DNA of 64,000 bases, taken from NCBI RefSeq assembly GCF_050496545.1, contig NZ_JBNVZV010000003.1:186001-250000 (forward strand), in the 5' to 3' direction. The position numbers and the translations under genes were made by a program. Below, piece after piece: positions 26,201 to 34,444 of the stretch. The notes beneath the pieces are model-generated. The model was not told the origin of the DNA, searched no databases, and saw only the letters and a program-made list of their open reading frames with translations. How positions within the stretch are numbered: position 1 is the stretch's first letter; each line of letters starts with the position of its first letter. This DNA comes from Phycicoccus avicenniae_A. Lineage in GTDB: Bacteria; Actinomycetota; Actinomycetes; Actinomycetales; Dermatophilaceae.

Positions 26201-27472
26201 TCAGGCCCGGCCGTGGGCCGCGCGGCTGCGGCGGCTCAGGCTGTCGATGACGACGGCGAGGAGGAGGACCGCACCGGTGACGACGTAGCGCACGTCCGCC
26301 GAGACCGAGAGCAGGGCCAGCCCGTTGCTGATCGAGTAGATGACGAGGATGCCGAGCAGCGCCGAGTACGCCGAGCCACGACCACCGAAGAGCGAGGTGC
26401 CGCCGATGACCGCCGCCGCGATGGCGTTCAGGTTGGTGTCGGCGCCACCGCTGCTCTGGTTGGCCGAGGCCAGCCGCGCCGCACCGAGGATGCCGCCGAG
26501 CGCCGCGAACGTCGAGCAGAGGACGAAGACACTGAGGTAGACGCGCTTGACCTTGATGCCGGCCCGCCGCGCCGCCTCGACGTTGCCGCCGATGGCCAGC
26601 ACCGAGCGGCCCCACGTCGTGCGCCGGATCGCGAGGTCCATGACGACGACGAGGACGAGGAAGAGCACGACCATGTAGGACATGCCCCGGTCACGCTGGA
26701 GCAGGTAGGTGATGACGACCAGCGCCACCGCGAGCAGACCCGCCCGGACGGCCAGCGCCGTGACCGGGGTGGCCGACAGGCCGGCGCCGGTCCGCCGCTG
26801 GTTGGTGCGCAGCCGCGCCAGCAGGTAGAGCAGCGGCACGGCGACGGCCAGCGTGTAGGCCAGCCAGTGCGGCAGGAACTTCTGCGAGGCGAACTGCACG
26901 AGGGAGGACTCGAACGGCAGGTTGACCGTGCCGTCCTTGCCGAGCGTGCGGATCTGCAGCCCCAGGAGCACGAGCAGGCCGGCCAGGGTGATGACGAAGC
27001 TGGGCACGCCGAACCGGTTGAACAACAACCCGTAGACGAGCCCGACGACCGCGCCCGCCGCCAGCGCGGCGACCACCGCCACCCAGACGCTCATCCCCTG
27101 GTTGACGAACAGCACGACGAGCACCGCGCCGGACAGGCCGTACATCGAGCCGATCGACAAATCGATCTCGCCGAGCAGGAGGACGAGCACCACGCCGATG
27201 GCGAGGATGCCGATCGGCACCATCTGGAGGGTGAGGTTGACGAGGTTGCGGCTGCTGATGAACGCCGGGTTCAGGGCGTAGAAGACCGCCCAGATGATGA
27301 CGAGGCCGACGACGACCGGCAGCGAGCCGAGGTCGCCGGAGCGGATGCGCGTCCAGGTCGCGGAGGCCCAGCCGCCGACGCCCTGGGAGGCGATGAGCCG
27401 CTCGTCCTGGAGGTCGGCCGGGATCGCCGCGGCGGCGGTGGGGTCGGCGGGGGGCGGGGTCTGCGTGCTCAC
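26201..27472 (-). CDS. Sugar ABC transporter permease (XylH/FrcC-like)
   Basis: 423-aa membrane subunit of a CUT2-class importer. About ten or more hydrophobic helices, with the family segments LLLGEIDLSIGSMYGLSGA and RRAGIKVKRVYLSVFVLCSTFAALGG (the EAA-like loop) and an NQSSGGADTNLNAIAAAVIGGTSLFGGRGS block. Length, longer than RbsC, matches XylH-type permeases. The ATG overlaps the ATPase stop. It translocates a pentose or related monosaccharide delivered by the upstream lipoprotein. Confidence 0.92.
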   Translation of the reverse strand: MSTQTPPPADPTAAAAIPADLQDERLIASQGVGGWASATWTRIRSGDLGSLPVVVGLVIIWAVFYALNPAFISSRNLVNLTLQMVPIGILAIGVVLVLLLGEIDLSIGSMYGLSGAVLVVLFVNQGMSVWVAVVAALAAGAVVGLVYGLLFNRFGVPSFVITLAGLLVLLGLQIRTLGKDGTVNLPFESSLVQFASQKFLPHWLAYTLAVAVPLLYLLARLRTNQRRTGAGLSATPVTALAVRAGLLAVALVVITYLLQRDRGMSYMVVLFLVLVVVMDLAIRRTTWGRSVLAIGGNVEAARRAGIKVKRVYLSVFVLCSTFAALGGILGAARLASANQSSGGADTNLNAIAAAVIGGTSLFGGRGSAYSALLGILVIYSISNGLALLSVSADVRYVVTGAVLLLAVVIDSLSRRSRAAHGRA

Positions 27473-28263
27473 GACTGCTCCTCCTGCGGGGCCCGGCGGG
27501 CGGCTCGCGCGGTGACGGCGTTGGTCGTCGCGCCGGTGATGGCCGCGATGATCTCCTGGCTGTTGGTGTCGGCGACCCGGAAGTCGCCGTTGTTGCGCCC
27601 GAGCCGCAGGACGGCGACGCGGTCGGCGACGGCCATGACGTCGCTCATGTTGTGGCTGATGAGGATGACCCCGAGTCCCTTCTCGCGCAGCCGTTCCACG
27701 AGGTTGAGGACCTCGGCGGTCTGGGCCACGCCGAGGGCGGCGGTCGGCTCGTCGAGCATGACGACCTTCGGCGCGCCCAGCAGGGACCGGGCGATGGCCA
27801 CCGTCTGGCGCTGGCCGCCGGAGAGGCTGGCGACCGGGATGCGCACGCTCGGGATCTTCGCGCTCAGCTCGCGCAGCAGCCGCCAGGACTCCTGCTCCAT
27901 CGTCACCTCGTCGAGGGCGCCGCTGCGCTTGACCTCGCTGCCGAGGAAGAGGTTGCCCACGACGTCGAGGTTGTCGCAGAGCGCGAGGTCCTGGAAGACG
28001 GTGGCGATGCCGAGGGCCTGGGCCTGGGCGGGGGTGGTGATGTCGACCTTCTGGCCGTCGAAGGTGACGTCGCCGGAGTCGGGGGTGTAGACGCCGGCGA
28101 TCGCCTTGACGAGCGTGGACTTGCCCGCGCCGTTGTCACCGACGAGGGCCACCACCTCCCCGGCACCGACGTGGAACTCGATGTCCTTGAGCGCCTGGAC
28201 TGCTCCGAAGCGCTTCGACACACCGGTCATCGAGAGCACGGGGGCCGGGGTGGTGGTGGTCAC
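27469..28263 (-). CDS. Sugar ABC transporter ATP-binding protein, single-domain FrcA/XylG type
   Basis: 264-aa ATPase with Walker A GDNGAGKST (42-50), signature LSGGQRQ (147-153), Walker B VVMLDEPTAAL (168-177) and H-loop VILISHNMSDVM. Unlike RbsA/XylG of enteric bacteria it carries only one nucleotide-binding domain; this is the normal FrcA-like form, not a truncation, because the sequence ends in a full D-loop/H-loop region. GTG start with GGAG about ten bases upstream. It energises import. Confidence 0.92.
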   Translation of the reverse strand: MTTTTPAPVLSMTGVSKRFGAVQALKDIEFHVGAGEVVALVGDNGAGKSTLVKAIAGVYTPDSGDVTFDGQKVDITTPAQAQALGIATVFQDLALCDNLDVVGNLFLGSEVKRSGALDEVTMEQESWRLLRELSAKIPSVRIPVASLSGGQRQTVAIARSLLGAPKVVMLDEPTAALGVAQTAEVLNLVERLREKGLGVILISHNMSDVMAVADRVAVLRLGRNNGDFRVADTNSQEIIAAITGATTNAVTARAARRAPQEEQS

Positions 28264-28300
28264 GGTCGGCTCACTCCTTCGTGAGGGATGGGGCGGAGGG

Positions 28301-29392
28301 TCAGCTGATGCCGAGCTCGGTGCACTTGGCCGCGTACTCGGCGGTGCAGACGTCGCTGGCCTTGTAGAAGCCGTCGGCGATGACCGTGTCCTTGATGTTG
28401 TCCTTGGTGACGACGACCGGGTCGAGGAGGGTCGAGGGGACGCCCTCCTTGTCGGCGGAGGAGGCAGGCTTCTGCTTGTTGGCCAGGGCGATCGCGTTCT
28501 TCGCGGCGTCCTCGGCCTGCGGCTTGATGGCCTTGTAGATGGTCAGCGCCTGGTCGCCGGCGATGATCCGCTGGATCGCGGCCAGCTCGGCGTCCTGGCC
28601 GGTGACCGGCGGGAGCGGGTTGACGCCGCCACCCTTGAGGGCGGCGATGGCGCCACCGGCGGTGCCGTCGTTGGCCGCGTAGACGCCGACGAGGTTGCCC
28701 TTGACGGTGCCGACCTGGCCCTCCATCCACGCCTGGGCCTTGTCCGGGCTCCAGTCGGGGGTGTCGTACTCGGCCTTCACGGTGTAGCCGCTGCTGTCGA
28801 GGACGCTGTGCGCGCCCTTCTTGAAGTCGGCCGCGTTGGCGTCGGTGGGCGAGCCGTTGATCATCACGATGTCGCCGCTCGTCTTGCCGGCGGCCTTCAT
28901 CGCGGTGACCAGGCCGGTGCCCTGGAGCTCGCCGACCTTCTGGTTGTCGAAGGAGACGTAGTAGTCCGAGCCGGCGACGAAGCGGTCGTAGGCGATGACG
29001 GGGACGCCCTGGGACTTGGCGTTCTGGACGATGGTCGCGGCCGACTTGCCGTCGACGGCGTCGAGGACGAGGACGTTCACGCCCTGCGTGATGGCGGCCT
29101 CGGCCTGCTGCTGCTGCTTGGCGGCGTCCTGCTCGGCGTTGCTGTAGACGACCTCGCAGTCCGCGCAGGCGGCCTTGACGGCGGCCTCGAACATCGGGCG
29201 GTCGAACGCCTCGTAGCGGGCGGTCTTGTTCTCGGGGAGGAGGAGGGCGATCTTCTTCGCGCCGCCGGAGCCGGAACCGGAGTCCGAGCTCGAGCCGCCG
29301 CCGCTGCCGCCGTCACCGCAGGCCGCGAGGCCGGCCACGGTGAGGCCGAGCGCCAGGGTGGCACCGGCGAATCGGGTGAGTCGAGGGGTCAT
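28301..29392 (-). CDS. Sugar-binding lipoprotein (XylF-like)
   Basis: 363-aa solute-binding protein of the periplasmic-binding-protein 1/4 fold. Lipoprotein signal with lipobox LAAC (C24), Ser/Gly linker, then XylF/ChvE-like segments (KKIALLLPENKTARYEAFD, YDRFVAGSDYYVSFDNQKVGELQG, VTGQDAELAAIQRIIAGDQ). The ATG at 29392 has AGGAGAG upstream; longer starts extend into the operator. It captures a pentose (xylose is the best guess by similarity) for the permease and ATPase that follow. Four Cys in the C-domain are unusual but not disabling. Confidence 0.9.
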   Translation of the reverse strand: MTPRLTRFAGATLALGLTVAGLAACGDGGSGGGSSSDSGSGSGGAKKIALLLPENKTARYEAFDRPMFEAAVKAACADCEVVYSNAEQDAAKQQQQAEAAITQGVNVLVLDAVDGKSAATIVQNAKSQGVPVIAYDRFVAGSDYYVSFDNQKVGELQGTGLVTAMKAAGKTSGDIVMINGSPTDANAADFKKGAHSVLDSSGYTVKAEYDTPDWSPDKAQAWMEGQVGTVKGNLVGVYAANDGTAGGAIAALKGGGVNPLPPVTGQDAELAAIQRIIAGDQALTIYKAIKPQAEDAAKNAIALANKQKPASSADKEGVPSTLLDPVVVTKDNIKDTVIADGFYKASDVCTAEYAAKCTELGIS

Positions 29393-29443
29393 GTGTCTCT
29401 CCTGTGCCTGACGTCCGCAGCCTCTCTGGTGCGGTCCTGACGG

Positions 29444-29472
29444 ATTCAACTCGCTTCAGGCCTTGACGTCAA
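29444..29472 (-). promoter_or_regulatory. Promoter of the pentose ABC operon (TTGACG-17-TTGAAT)
   Basis: Minus-strand -35 TTGACG (29472-29467) lies inside the 26-bp palindrome and the -10 TTGAAT is at 29449-29444, giving a leader of about 45 bases. Confidence 0.6.
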
Positions 29473-29480
29473 GGCTTGAA
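29455..29480. promoter_or_regulatory. 26-bp palindromic operator, probable ROK-regulator site
   Basis: Perfect 16-bp core GCCTTGACGTCAAGGC (29460-29475), extended to 26 bp by TTCA/TTGAA flanks with one mismatched pair. It overlaps the -35 of the sugar-transport operon and lies between that operon and the end of the ROK gene. Confidence 0.7.
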
Positions 29481-29514
29481 TACAACGTGGTCGGGACACG
29501 ATTCGGTCACGGCC

Positions 29515-30705
29515 TCACCCGACGGCCAGGGCGGCCCGGTCGGCGTCCTCGCGCAGCTGGTCGGCGACGGCCAGCGCGCCCCGCACGTCGGCCTCCTCCG
29601 GCGCGAGCTCGCCGACCCGCACGTCCACCGACGCGGCGGCGCTGGGAATGGCACAGCGCTCGATGGCCTCGCGCATCGGCCCGAGGACGACCTCCCCCAC
29701 CCGCGCCACCTGACCGCCGAGGGCGACGACCTCGGGGTTGAGCAGGTTGACGACGCCGGCGAGCGCGACACCGAGGTGGCGGCCGGAGTCCTCGAGCACG
29801 CGGCGGCAGCCGGGGTCGCCGTCGAGCGCGCGGTTGATGACGTCGCGCAGGGTCAGCGAGCCGTGCGTGGGGAGCAGCGCGGCGAGCACCGCCCGGGCCC
29901 CGACGAAGGTGTCGAGGCAGCCCCGGTTGCCGCACCGGCACACCGGTCCGTTCTCGTCGATGGTGACGTGCCCGATCTCGCCCGCCGTCCCCGCGCTCCC
30001 CCGGAAGAGCTCGCCCCCGATGATCAGCCCGGCGCCGACGCCGTACGACACCTTGAGGAACACACCGGTCGAGATGCCCTGCAGCGCACCGAGCTTGAAC
30101 TCACCGACGGCAGCCAGGTTCGAGGTGTTGTCGAGCAGCACCGGCACGCCGAGGGCGTCCTGCATCGCCTGACCGACGGCGACGCCCCGCCATCCGGGGA
30201 GCACGCCCTCGGAGCCGACCTCACCGGACACGGTGTCGATGGGTGCGGGCAGGCCCACGACGAGCGCGCGGATGTCGGCGGCCGTGTGACCGGCCCCCTC
30301 GGCGAGCTCCTGGAGCAGGCGGGCGGCGCGCGTCATCCCCTCGTCGGCCGCGTGGTCGGCGGGCAGCGGCATCCGCTTCTGGCTCACGATGTCGGCCGGA
30401 CCGGTGGCCACCGCGACCCGGATGTCGCGGTCACCGAACACGGCCGCACCGACCAGCCCGCTCGAGGTCGCGACCGAGACCTGGGTGGCCCGGCGCCCGT
30501 TGCGGATGCTCGGGCGCAGCTGCACGGCGCCCGCGACGTCGAGCTCGCGCACGAGGGTGGAGACCGACGCGGCGGACAGGCCGGTCACCCCGGCGATCTC
30601 GACCTGGGTCAGCGCACCGTGCTCGCGGACGGCGTCGAGGACCCGCAGGCGGTTCCTCTCGCGCAGGGAGGCCTGCGAGCCCGGCGCTGGACCCGTTGGA
30701 TTCAC
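29515..30705 (-). CDS. ROK family transcriptional regulator (XylR-like)
   Basis: 396-aa repressor: N-terminal winged HTH (residues about 15-75, ALTQVEIAGVTGLSAASVSTLVREL) joined to a ROK sugar-sensing domain with the zinc motif CRCGNRGCLDTF and GEIGHVTIDENGP. The GTG at 30705 lies 6 bases after a TATCTT -10, so the mRNA is likely leaderless; earlier starts add no conserved sequence. It sits directly upstream of the XylFGH-like operon on the same strand and most likely represses it via the palindrome at 29455-29480, with release by the imported sugar. Confidence 0.9.
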   Translation of the reverse strand: MNPTGPAPGSQASLRERNRLRVLDAVREHGALTQVEIAGVTGLSAASVSTLVRELDVAGAVQLRPSIRNGRRATQVSVATSSGLVGAAVFGDRDIRVAVATGPADIVSQKRMPLPADHAADEGMTRAARLLQELAEGAGHTAADIRALVVGLPAPIDTVSGEVGSEGVLPGWRGVAVGQAMQDALGVPVLLDNTSNLAAVGEFKLGALQGISTGVFLKVSYGVGAGLIIGGELFRGSAGTAGEIGHVTIDENGPVCRCGNRGCLDTFVGARAVLAALLPTHGSLTLRDVINRALDGDPGCRRVLEDSGRHLGVALAGVVNLLNPEVVALGGQVARVGEVVLGPMREAIERCAIPSAAASVDVRVGELAPEEADVRGALAVADQLREDADRAALAVG

Positions 30706-30711
30706 GGCCCA

Positions 30712-30717
30712 AAGATA
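30712..30717 (-). promoter_or_regulatory. -10 element TATCTT, probable leaderless start
   Basis: Minus-strand TATCTT ends 6 bases before the GTG of the ROK regulator. Confidence 0.5.
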
Positions 30718-30832
30718 AGCGACGCGGCGCCCCGGCGGAAGAACCCGCGCGAACCGCTCGCCGCGCGGACTGTGCGAGACCGTCCTAGCGTGAACGGCAC
30801 CCACCCCCCGACCACACCCTGGAGGATCACCC

Positions 30833-31891
30833 ATGTCCCGACGACGTGCCATGGCCGCCGCCGCCCTCGGATCGACCGTCGCGCTCGCGCTGAGCGCCCT
30901 GCCCGCGCACGCGGCCGGCCCGACCTACGTCGCCCTGGGCGACAGCTACTCCTCCGGAACCGGGACCCGGGACTACATCGCCGACGGCACCTCGTGCCTG
31001 CGCTCCGCGTACGCCTACCCCTCGCTCATCGCGGCGGCCCGTGGGTACTCCCTGACCTTCCGCGCCTGCTCCGGCGCGACCGTCGCCGACGTCACGAACA
31101 GCCAGCTCCCCGCGCTGTCGGCCTCCACCTCCTACGTCTCGATCTCCATCGGAGGCAACGACGCCGGGTTCGCCGACGTCCTCACCGAGTGCGCCCAGCC
31201 GGGGTGGATGAGCGACTGCAACGGCGCGGTCGACGGCGCGCAGGCCTTCGTCAACGGCACCCTGCCCAGCCGGCTGTCCTCGCTGTACTCGAGCATCCGG
31301 GCCAAGGCGCCGAACGCCAAGGTCACCGTGGTCGGCTACCCCCGGATCTTTAACGGCGAGGACTGCAACGCCCTCACCTGGTTCTCGCCGGAGGAGGAGG
31401 CGCGTCTCAACGCGATGGCCGACCTCGTCAACTCGGTGACCTCGCAGCGGGCCTCGGCCGCCGGCTTCTCCTTCGCCAACCCGACCTCGCGCTTCGTCGG
31501 CCACGCCGTGTGCGACTCCCCGGAGTGGATCAACGGCCTGTCCAACCCGATCGAGGAGTCCTACCACCCGAAGAAGGAGGGCCACGCGAACGGCTACACC
31601 CCGACCGTCAGCCCGCTGCTGACCGGGGCGACCGTGCGCACCACCAGCGCGCTGCTGCGCGAGGCGGCCGGCTCCGAGGAGCGGCTCGCCGCCACCCAGC
31701 GCCGCTACGCCGAGCTCGACCGCGGCATCACCCCCGAGCGCGTGCTCACCCCCGACCTGCACAGCCCGCAGGCCCTCGCCGCGGCGCGGCGGGCAGGGGT
31801 CGACGTCGACGACCGGGCGAGCGTGGACCGCGCCGACCGCATCTGGTCGCAGCGCCAGGCCGCGGAGCACCGGGCGGCCGCCACCCGCTGA
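30833..31891 (+). CDS. Secreted SGNH/GDSL lipase-esterase
   Basis: 352-aa exported hydrolase. Signal peptide 1-27 (ends AHA/A), block I YVALGDSYSSGTG with nucleophile Ser, block III SIGGNDAGF, and a late ESYHPKKEGH carrying the catalytic His, as in Streptomyces extracellular lipases. Six Cys suggest disulfides. The last 80 residues form an Arg/Ala-rich tail beyond the usual domain. A GGAGGA site precedes the ATG. It lies inside the pentose locus but has no obvious link to it. Confidence 0.92.
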   Translation: MSRRRAMAAAALGSTVALALSALPAHAAGPTYVALGDSYSSGTGTRDYIADGTSCLRSAYAYPSLIAAARGYSLTFRACSGATVADVTNSQLPALSASTSYVSISIGGNDAGFADVLTECAQPGWMSDCNGAVDGAQAFVNGTLPSRLSSLYSSIRAKAPNAKVTVVGYPRIFNGEDCNALTWFSPEEEARLNAMADLVNSVTSQRASAAGFSFANPTSRFVGHAVCDSPEWINGLSNPIEESYHPKKEGHANGYTPTVSPLLTGATVRTTSALLREAAGSEERLAATQRRYAELDRGITPERVLTPDLHSPQALAAARRAGVDVDDRASVDRADRIWSQRQAAEHRAAATR

Positions 31892-31901
31892 CGCCCCGAC
31901 C

Positions 31902-31973
31902 GACCCGTCGAAGGTACAGAACACGCCGTGTGCGCCTGGGCGCGGACGGCGTGTTCTGTCCTTTCGACGGGTC
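31902..31973. terminator. Long bidirectional hairpin between convergent genes
   Basis: 28-base arms (31902-31929 and 31946-31973), complementary except for a short mismatched stretch, with a 16-base loop. It spans nearly the whole gap between the SGNH lipase and SorC genes and reaches into the SorC stop codon. Confidence 0.75.
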
Positions 31974-32940
31974 AGGCGCCGGCGCGGCGGGCCAGGGCGG
32001 TCGCCAGCGAGCGGTCGGTGACCAGCGCCGTCGCCCACCCGCCCCGCAGGAACGCGTGCACCGCCGACGCCTTGGGCGCCCCCGTGGCCAGCGCCACCCG
32101 CTCCGGGATGCGCCGCAGCTGCTCGGCGTCGATCGTCACCATCCGGTCGACGAGCTCGGGGTGGACGGCCCGGCCATCGGCGTCGACGAAGACGCCGAGC
32201 GCCTCGCCGACCGCCCCGGCGCGGGTGACGTCGGCGCGCACGGCATCGTCGACCGCGTCGTGGATGGTCGAGTGGCCGGGCACCCAGGCGCCGATGCTCA
32301 GGACGGCCACGGTGACCCGCCCGGCCTCGGCCATCGCGGCGGCGACGGCGGGCTGGCGGCGCAGGGCGGCCGCACTGGCGGCGTCGTCGAGGATGAAGGG
32401 CGCGTAGAAGACACTGGCGTCGTGGCCGCTGAGCGCGGCCGCGGCCCGCACCATGTCGACCGGGCTGTGCTCGCCCGGGATGACCATCGAGCCGCTCAGC
32501 TGGACGACCGGCACGGGCGGCAGCGCGGGCAGCGCCTCGAGCAGGGCACTGACGGTGCGGGCCCACGGCAGGCCGAGCACGTCGTCCGGGCCGAGGACGT
32601 CGAGCAGGACGTCGGCGCCGGCCGACCCCACGTGGGTGCGCAGGCGCGGGGCGTCGTCCGGGCAGTCGACGACCACGCAGCGACGCAGCCCGAACGCCTC
32701 GCGCAGGCGCCGGGACAGCTCGGCATCCACCCCGCCGCGGTCGACCACCTCGATGCGCACGATGCCCGCCGCGCGCGCGGCCTCGAGCAGCCGGGCCACC
32801 TTGAAGCGGCTGACGCCCATGGCGGCGGCGATCTCGACCTTGCTCTCGCCCGCGAGGTAGTACCGGCGGGCGGCCTCGCCGGCCTGCACCGCGTCGGTGG
32901 CACGGAGGGGTTCGGTCTCGCTCACGGGCCGGGCCTGCAC
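31972..32940 (-). CDS. SorC/DeoR-type sugar-binding transcriptional regulator
   Basis: 322-aa regulator: N-terminal HTH (AARRYYLAGESKVEIAAAMGVSRFKVARLLEAARAAGIV) followed by the SorC effector domain that binds a sugar or sugar phosphate. GTG at 32940 is used; a GTG at 32925 is equally possible. It is divergent from xylulokinase across 68 bases holding an inverted repeat that fits its operator, so it most likely controls the kinase and itself in response to a pentose, pentitol or their phosphates. Confidence 0.88.
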   Translation of the reverse strand: MQARPVSETEPLRATDAVQAGEAARRYYLAGESKVEIAAAMGVSRFKVARLLEAARAAGIVRIEVVDRGGVDAELSRRLREAFGLRRCVVVDCPDDAPRLRTHVGSAGADVLLDVLGPDDVLGLPWARTVSALLEALPALPPVPVVQLSGSMVIPGEHSPVDMVRAAAALSGHDASVFYAPFILDDAASAAALRRQPAVAAAMAEAGRVTVAVLSIGAWVPGHSTIHDAVDDAVRADVTRAGAVGEALGVFVDADGRAVHPELVDRMVTIDAEQLRRIPERVALATGAPKASAVHAFLRGGWATALVTDRSLATALARRAGA

Positions 32941-32948
32941 AGTCTCAC

Positions 32949-32968
32949 GTGAGCGGATTATCGTTCAC
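32949..32968. promoter_or_regulatory. Inverted repeat GTGAGCG-N6-CGTTCAC, probable SorC operator
   Basis: Seven-base arms with one mismatch flank a GATTAT centre that itself looks like a -10 (GATAAT on the minus strand). It lies in the divergent promoter region between the SorC regulator and xylulokinase. Confidence 0.65.
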
Positions 32969-33008
32969 CTGAGCCCGCAGCGACAACGCCGCCCCCGAAA
33001 GGCCCCGG

Positions 33009-34430
33009 ATGACCGACCGCCCGCTCGTCGCCGGCGTCGACACCTCGACGCAGTCCTGCAAGGTCGCCGTGTGCGACGCCGAGACCGGGGAGGTGGTCCG
33101 GCTCGGTCGCGGCGCCCATCCCGACGCCACCGAGGTCGACCCCGCCCACTGGTGGCGGGCCTGGGAGGAGGCGACCGCCGGCGGCCTGCTCGACGGCGTC
33201 GGCGCCCTCGCGGTCGGCGGCCAGCAGCACGGGATGGTCCTGCTCGACGACGCCGACGAGGTGGTCCGTCCCGCGCTCCTGTGGAACGACACCCGCTCCG
33301 CCGGCACGGCCCGCGACCTCGTCGAGGAGCTGGGCGGCGCCGCCGCCTGGGCCGAGGCGGTCGGCATCGTGCCCCTGGCGGCCATCACCGCCGCGAAGGT
33401 CCGGTGGGTACGCGACCACGAGCCGGAGGCGATGGGGCGCGCGGCCCGCGTGGTCCTCCCCCACGACTGGCTGACCGGCCGGATCCTCTCTGCCGGAGGC
33501 GGGTTCGAGGAGTGGACCACCGACGCCGGCGACGCCTCGGGCACCGGGTACTTCTCGGCGGCGACGCGCGAGTACCGCCCCGACCTGCTGCGGATGGCCG
33601 CCGGCCGCGACCTCGCCGTGCCGCGGGTCGCCGGCCCGGCCGAGGTCGTCGGTCGCACCCGCGACGGGTTGGCCGTCGCACCGGGGACCGGCGACAACAT
33701 GGGGGCCGCGCTCGGTCTGGGGCTGGGGCGGGGGGACGTCGTCGTCTCGCTCGGCACCAGCGGGACCGCGTTCGCGCGTCACGACCGCCCGACCGCCGAC
33801 GCCCGCGGCTTCGTCCAGTCCTTCGCCGACGCCGAGGACGCCTTCCTCCCCCTCGTCTGCACCCTCAACGCGGCGCGGGTGCTCACCTCGGGCGCCGCGA
33901 TGCTCGGCGTCGACCTCGCCGGGCTCGACCGGCTGGCCCTGGCCGCCGACCCGGGCGCCGGTGGCCTGACCCTGCTCCCCTTCCTCGACGGCGAGCGGAC
34001 CCCCAACCTGCCGACCGCCACCGGTGCGCTGCACGGGATCACGCGCTCGAACGCGACACCCGAGAACCTCGCGCGCGCGGTGGTCGAGGGGATGCTGCTC
34101 GGGCTGGCGAGCGCCGTCGACGCGGTGCGCGACGCCGGCTGCCCCGTCGACCGGGTGCTGCTCATCGGTGGTGCGGCCGCCTCGACGGCCGTGCGCACGA
34201 TCGCGCCCGACCTCTTCGGCGCGCCCGTCGCCGTGCCGGCGCCGGGCGAGTACGTCGCGGTCGGCGCGGCTCGCCAGGCGGCGTGGGCGGCATCCGGCGC
34301 CGAGGCCGCGCCGGACTGGCCGGTCGCCGTCGAGACCACCGTCGAGCCGTCCGCCGCCGAGCAGGGCCGTGAGGCGCGCGAGCGCTACGCGGCCGTGCTC
34401 GCTGCCGTGCACCCGGGCGCCCAGGGCTGA
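33009..34430 (+). CDS. xylB: Xylulokinase (FGGY kinase)
   Basis: 473-aa FGGY-family kinase that phosphorylates D-xylulose to xylulose 5-phosphate. Landmarks: N-terminal phosphate motif GVDTSTQSCKVAV, QQHGMVLLD (xylulokinase substrate region), LLWNDTRS, the Asp-containing GTGDNMGAALGLG, GTSGT, and the adenosine motif LLIGGAAAST. The ATG follows CGAAAGG. The upstream SorC gene and its operator control it. Specificity could extend to related ketopentoses, but xylulokinase is the best call. No xylose isomerase gene is in the window. Confidence 0.9.
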   Translation: MTDRPLVAGVDTSTQSCKVAVCDAETGEVVRLGRGAHPDATEVDPAHWWRAWEEATAGGLLDGVGALAVGGQQHGMVLLDDADEVVRPALLWNDTRSAGTARDLVEELGGAAAWAEAVGIVPLAAITAAKVRWVRDHEPEAMGRAARVVLPHDWLTGRILSAGGGFEEWTTDAGDASGTGYFSAATREYRPDLLRMAAGRDLAVPRVAGPAEVVGRTRDGLAVAPGTGDNMGAALGLGLGRGDVVVSLGTSGTAFARHDRPTADARGFVQSFADAEDAFLPLVCTLNAARVLTSGAAMLGVDLAGLDRLALAADPGAGGLTLLPFLDGERTPNLPTATGALHGITRSNATPENLARAVVEGMLLGLASAVDAVRDAGCPVDRVLLIGGAAASTAVRTIAPDLFGAPVAVPAPGEYVAVGAARQAAWAASGAEAAPDWPVAVETTVEPSAAEQGREARERYAAVLAAVHPGAQG

Positions 34431-34444
34431 GGCAGCGCGAGGGG

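Noticed and set aside
27469..28263. Reading the sugar-transport ATPase as a truncated two-domain XylG
   Set aside because: The single domain is complete through the H-loop and FrcA-type single-domain ATPases are normal for this transporter class.
29476..31353. Long plus-strand frame of 625 codons opposite the ROK regulator
   Set aside because: It lies antisense to the ROK gene and then runs through the SGNH lipase in a wrong frame; composition is that of a shadow.
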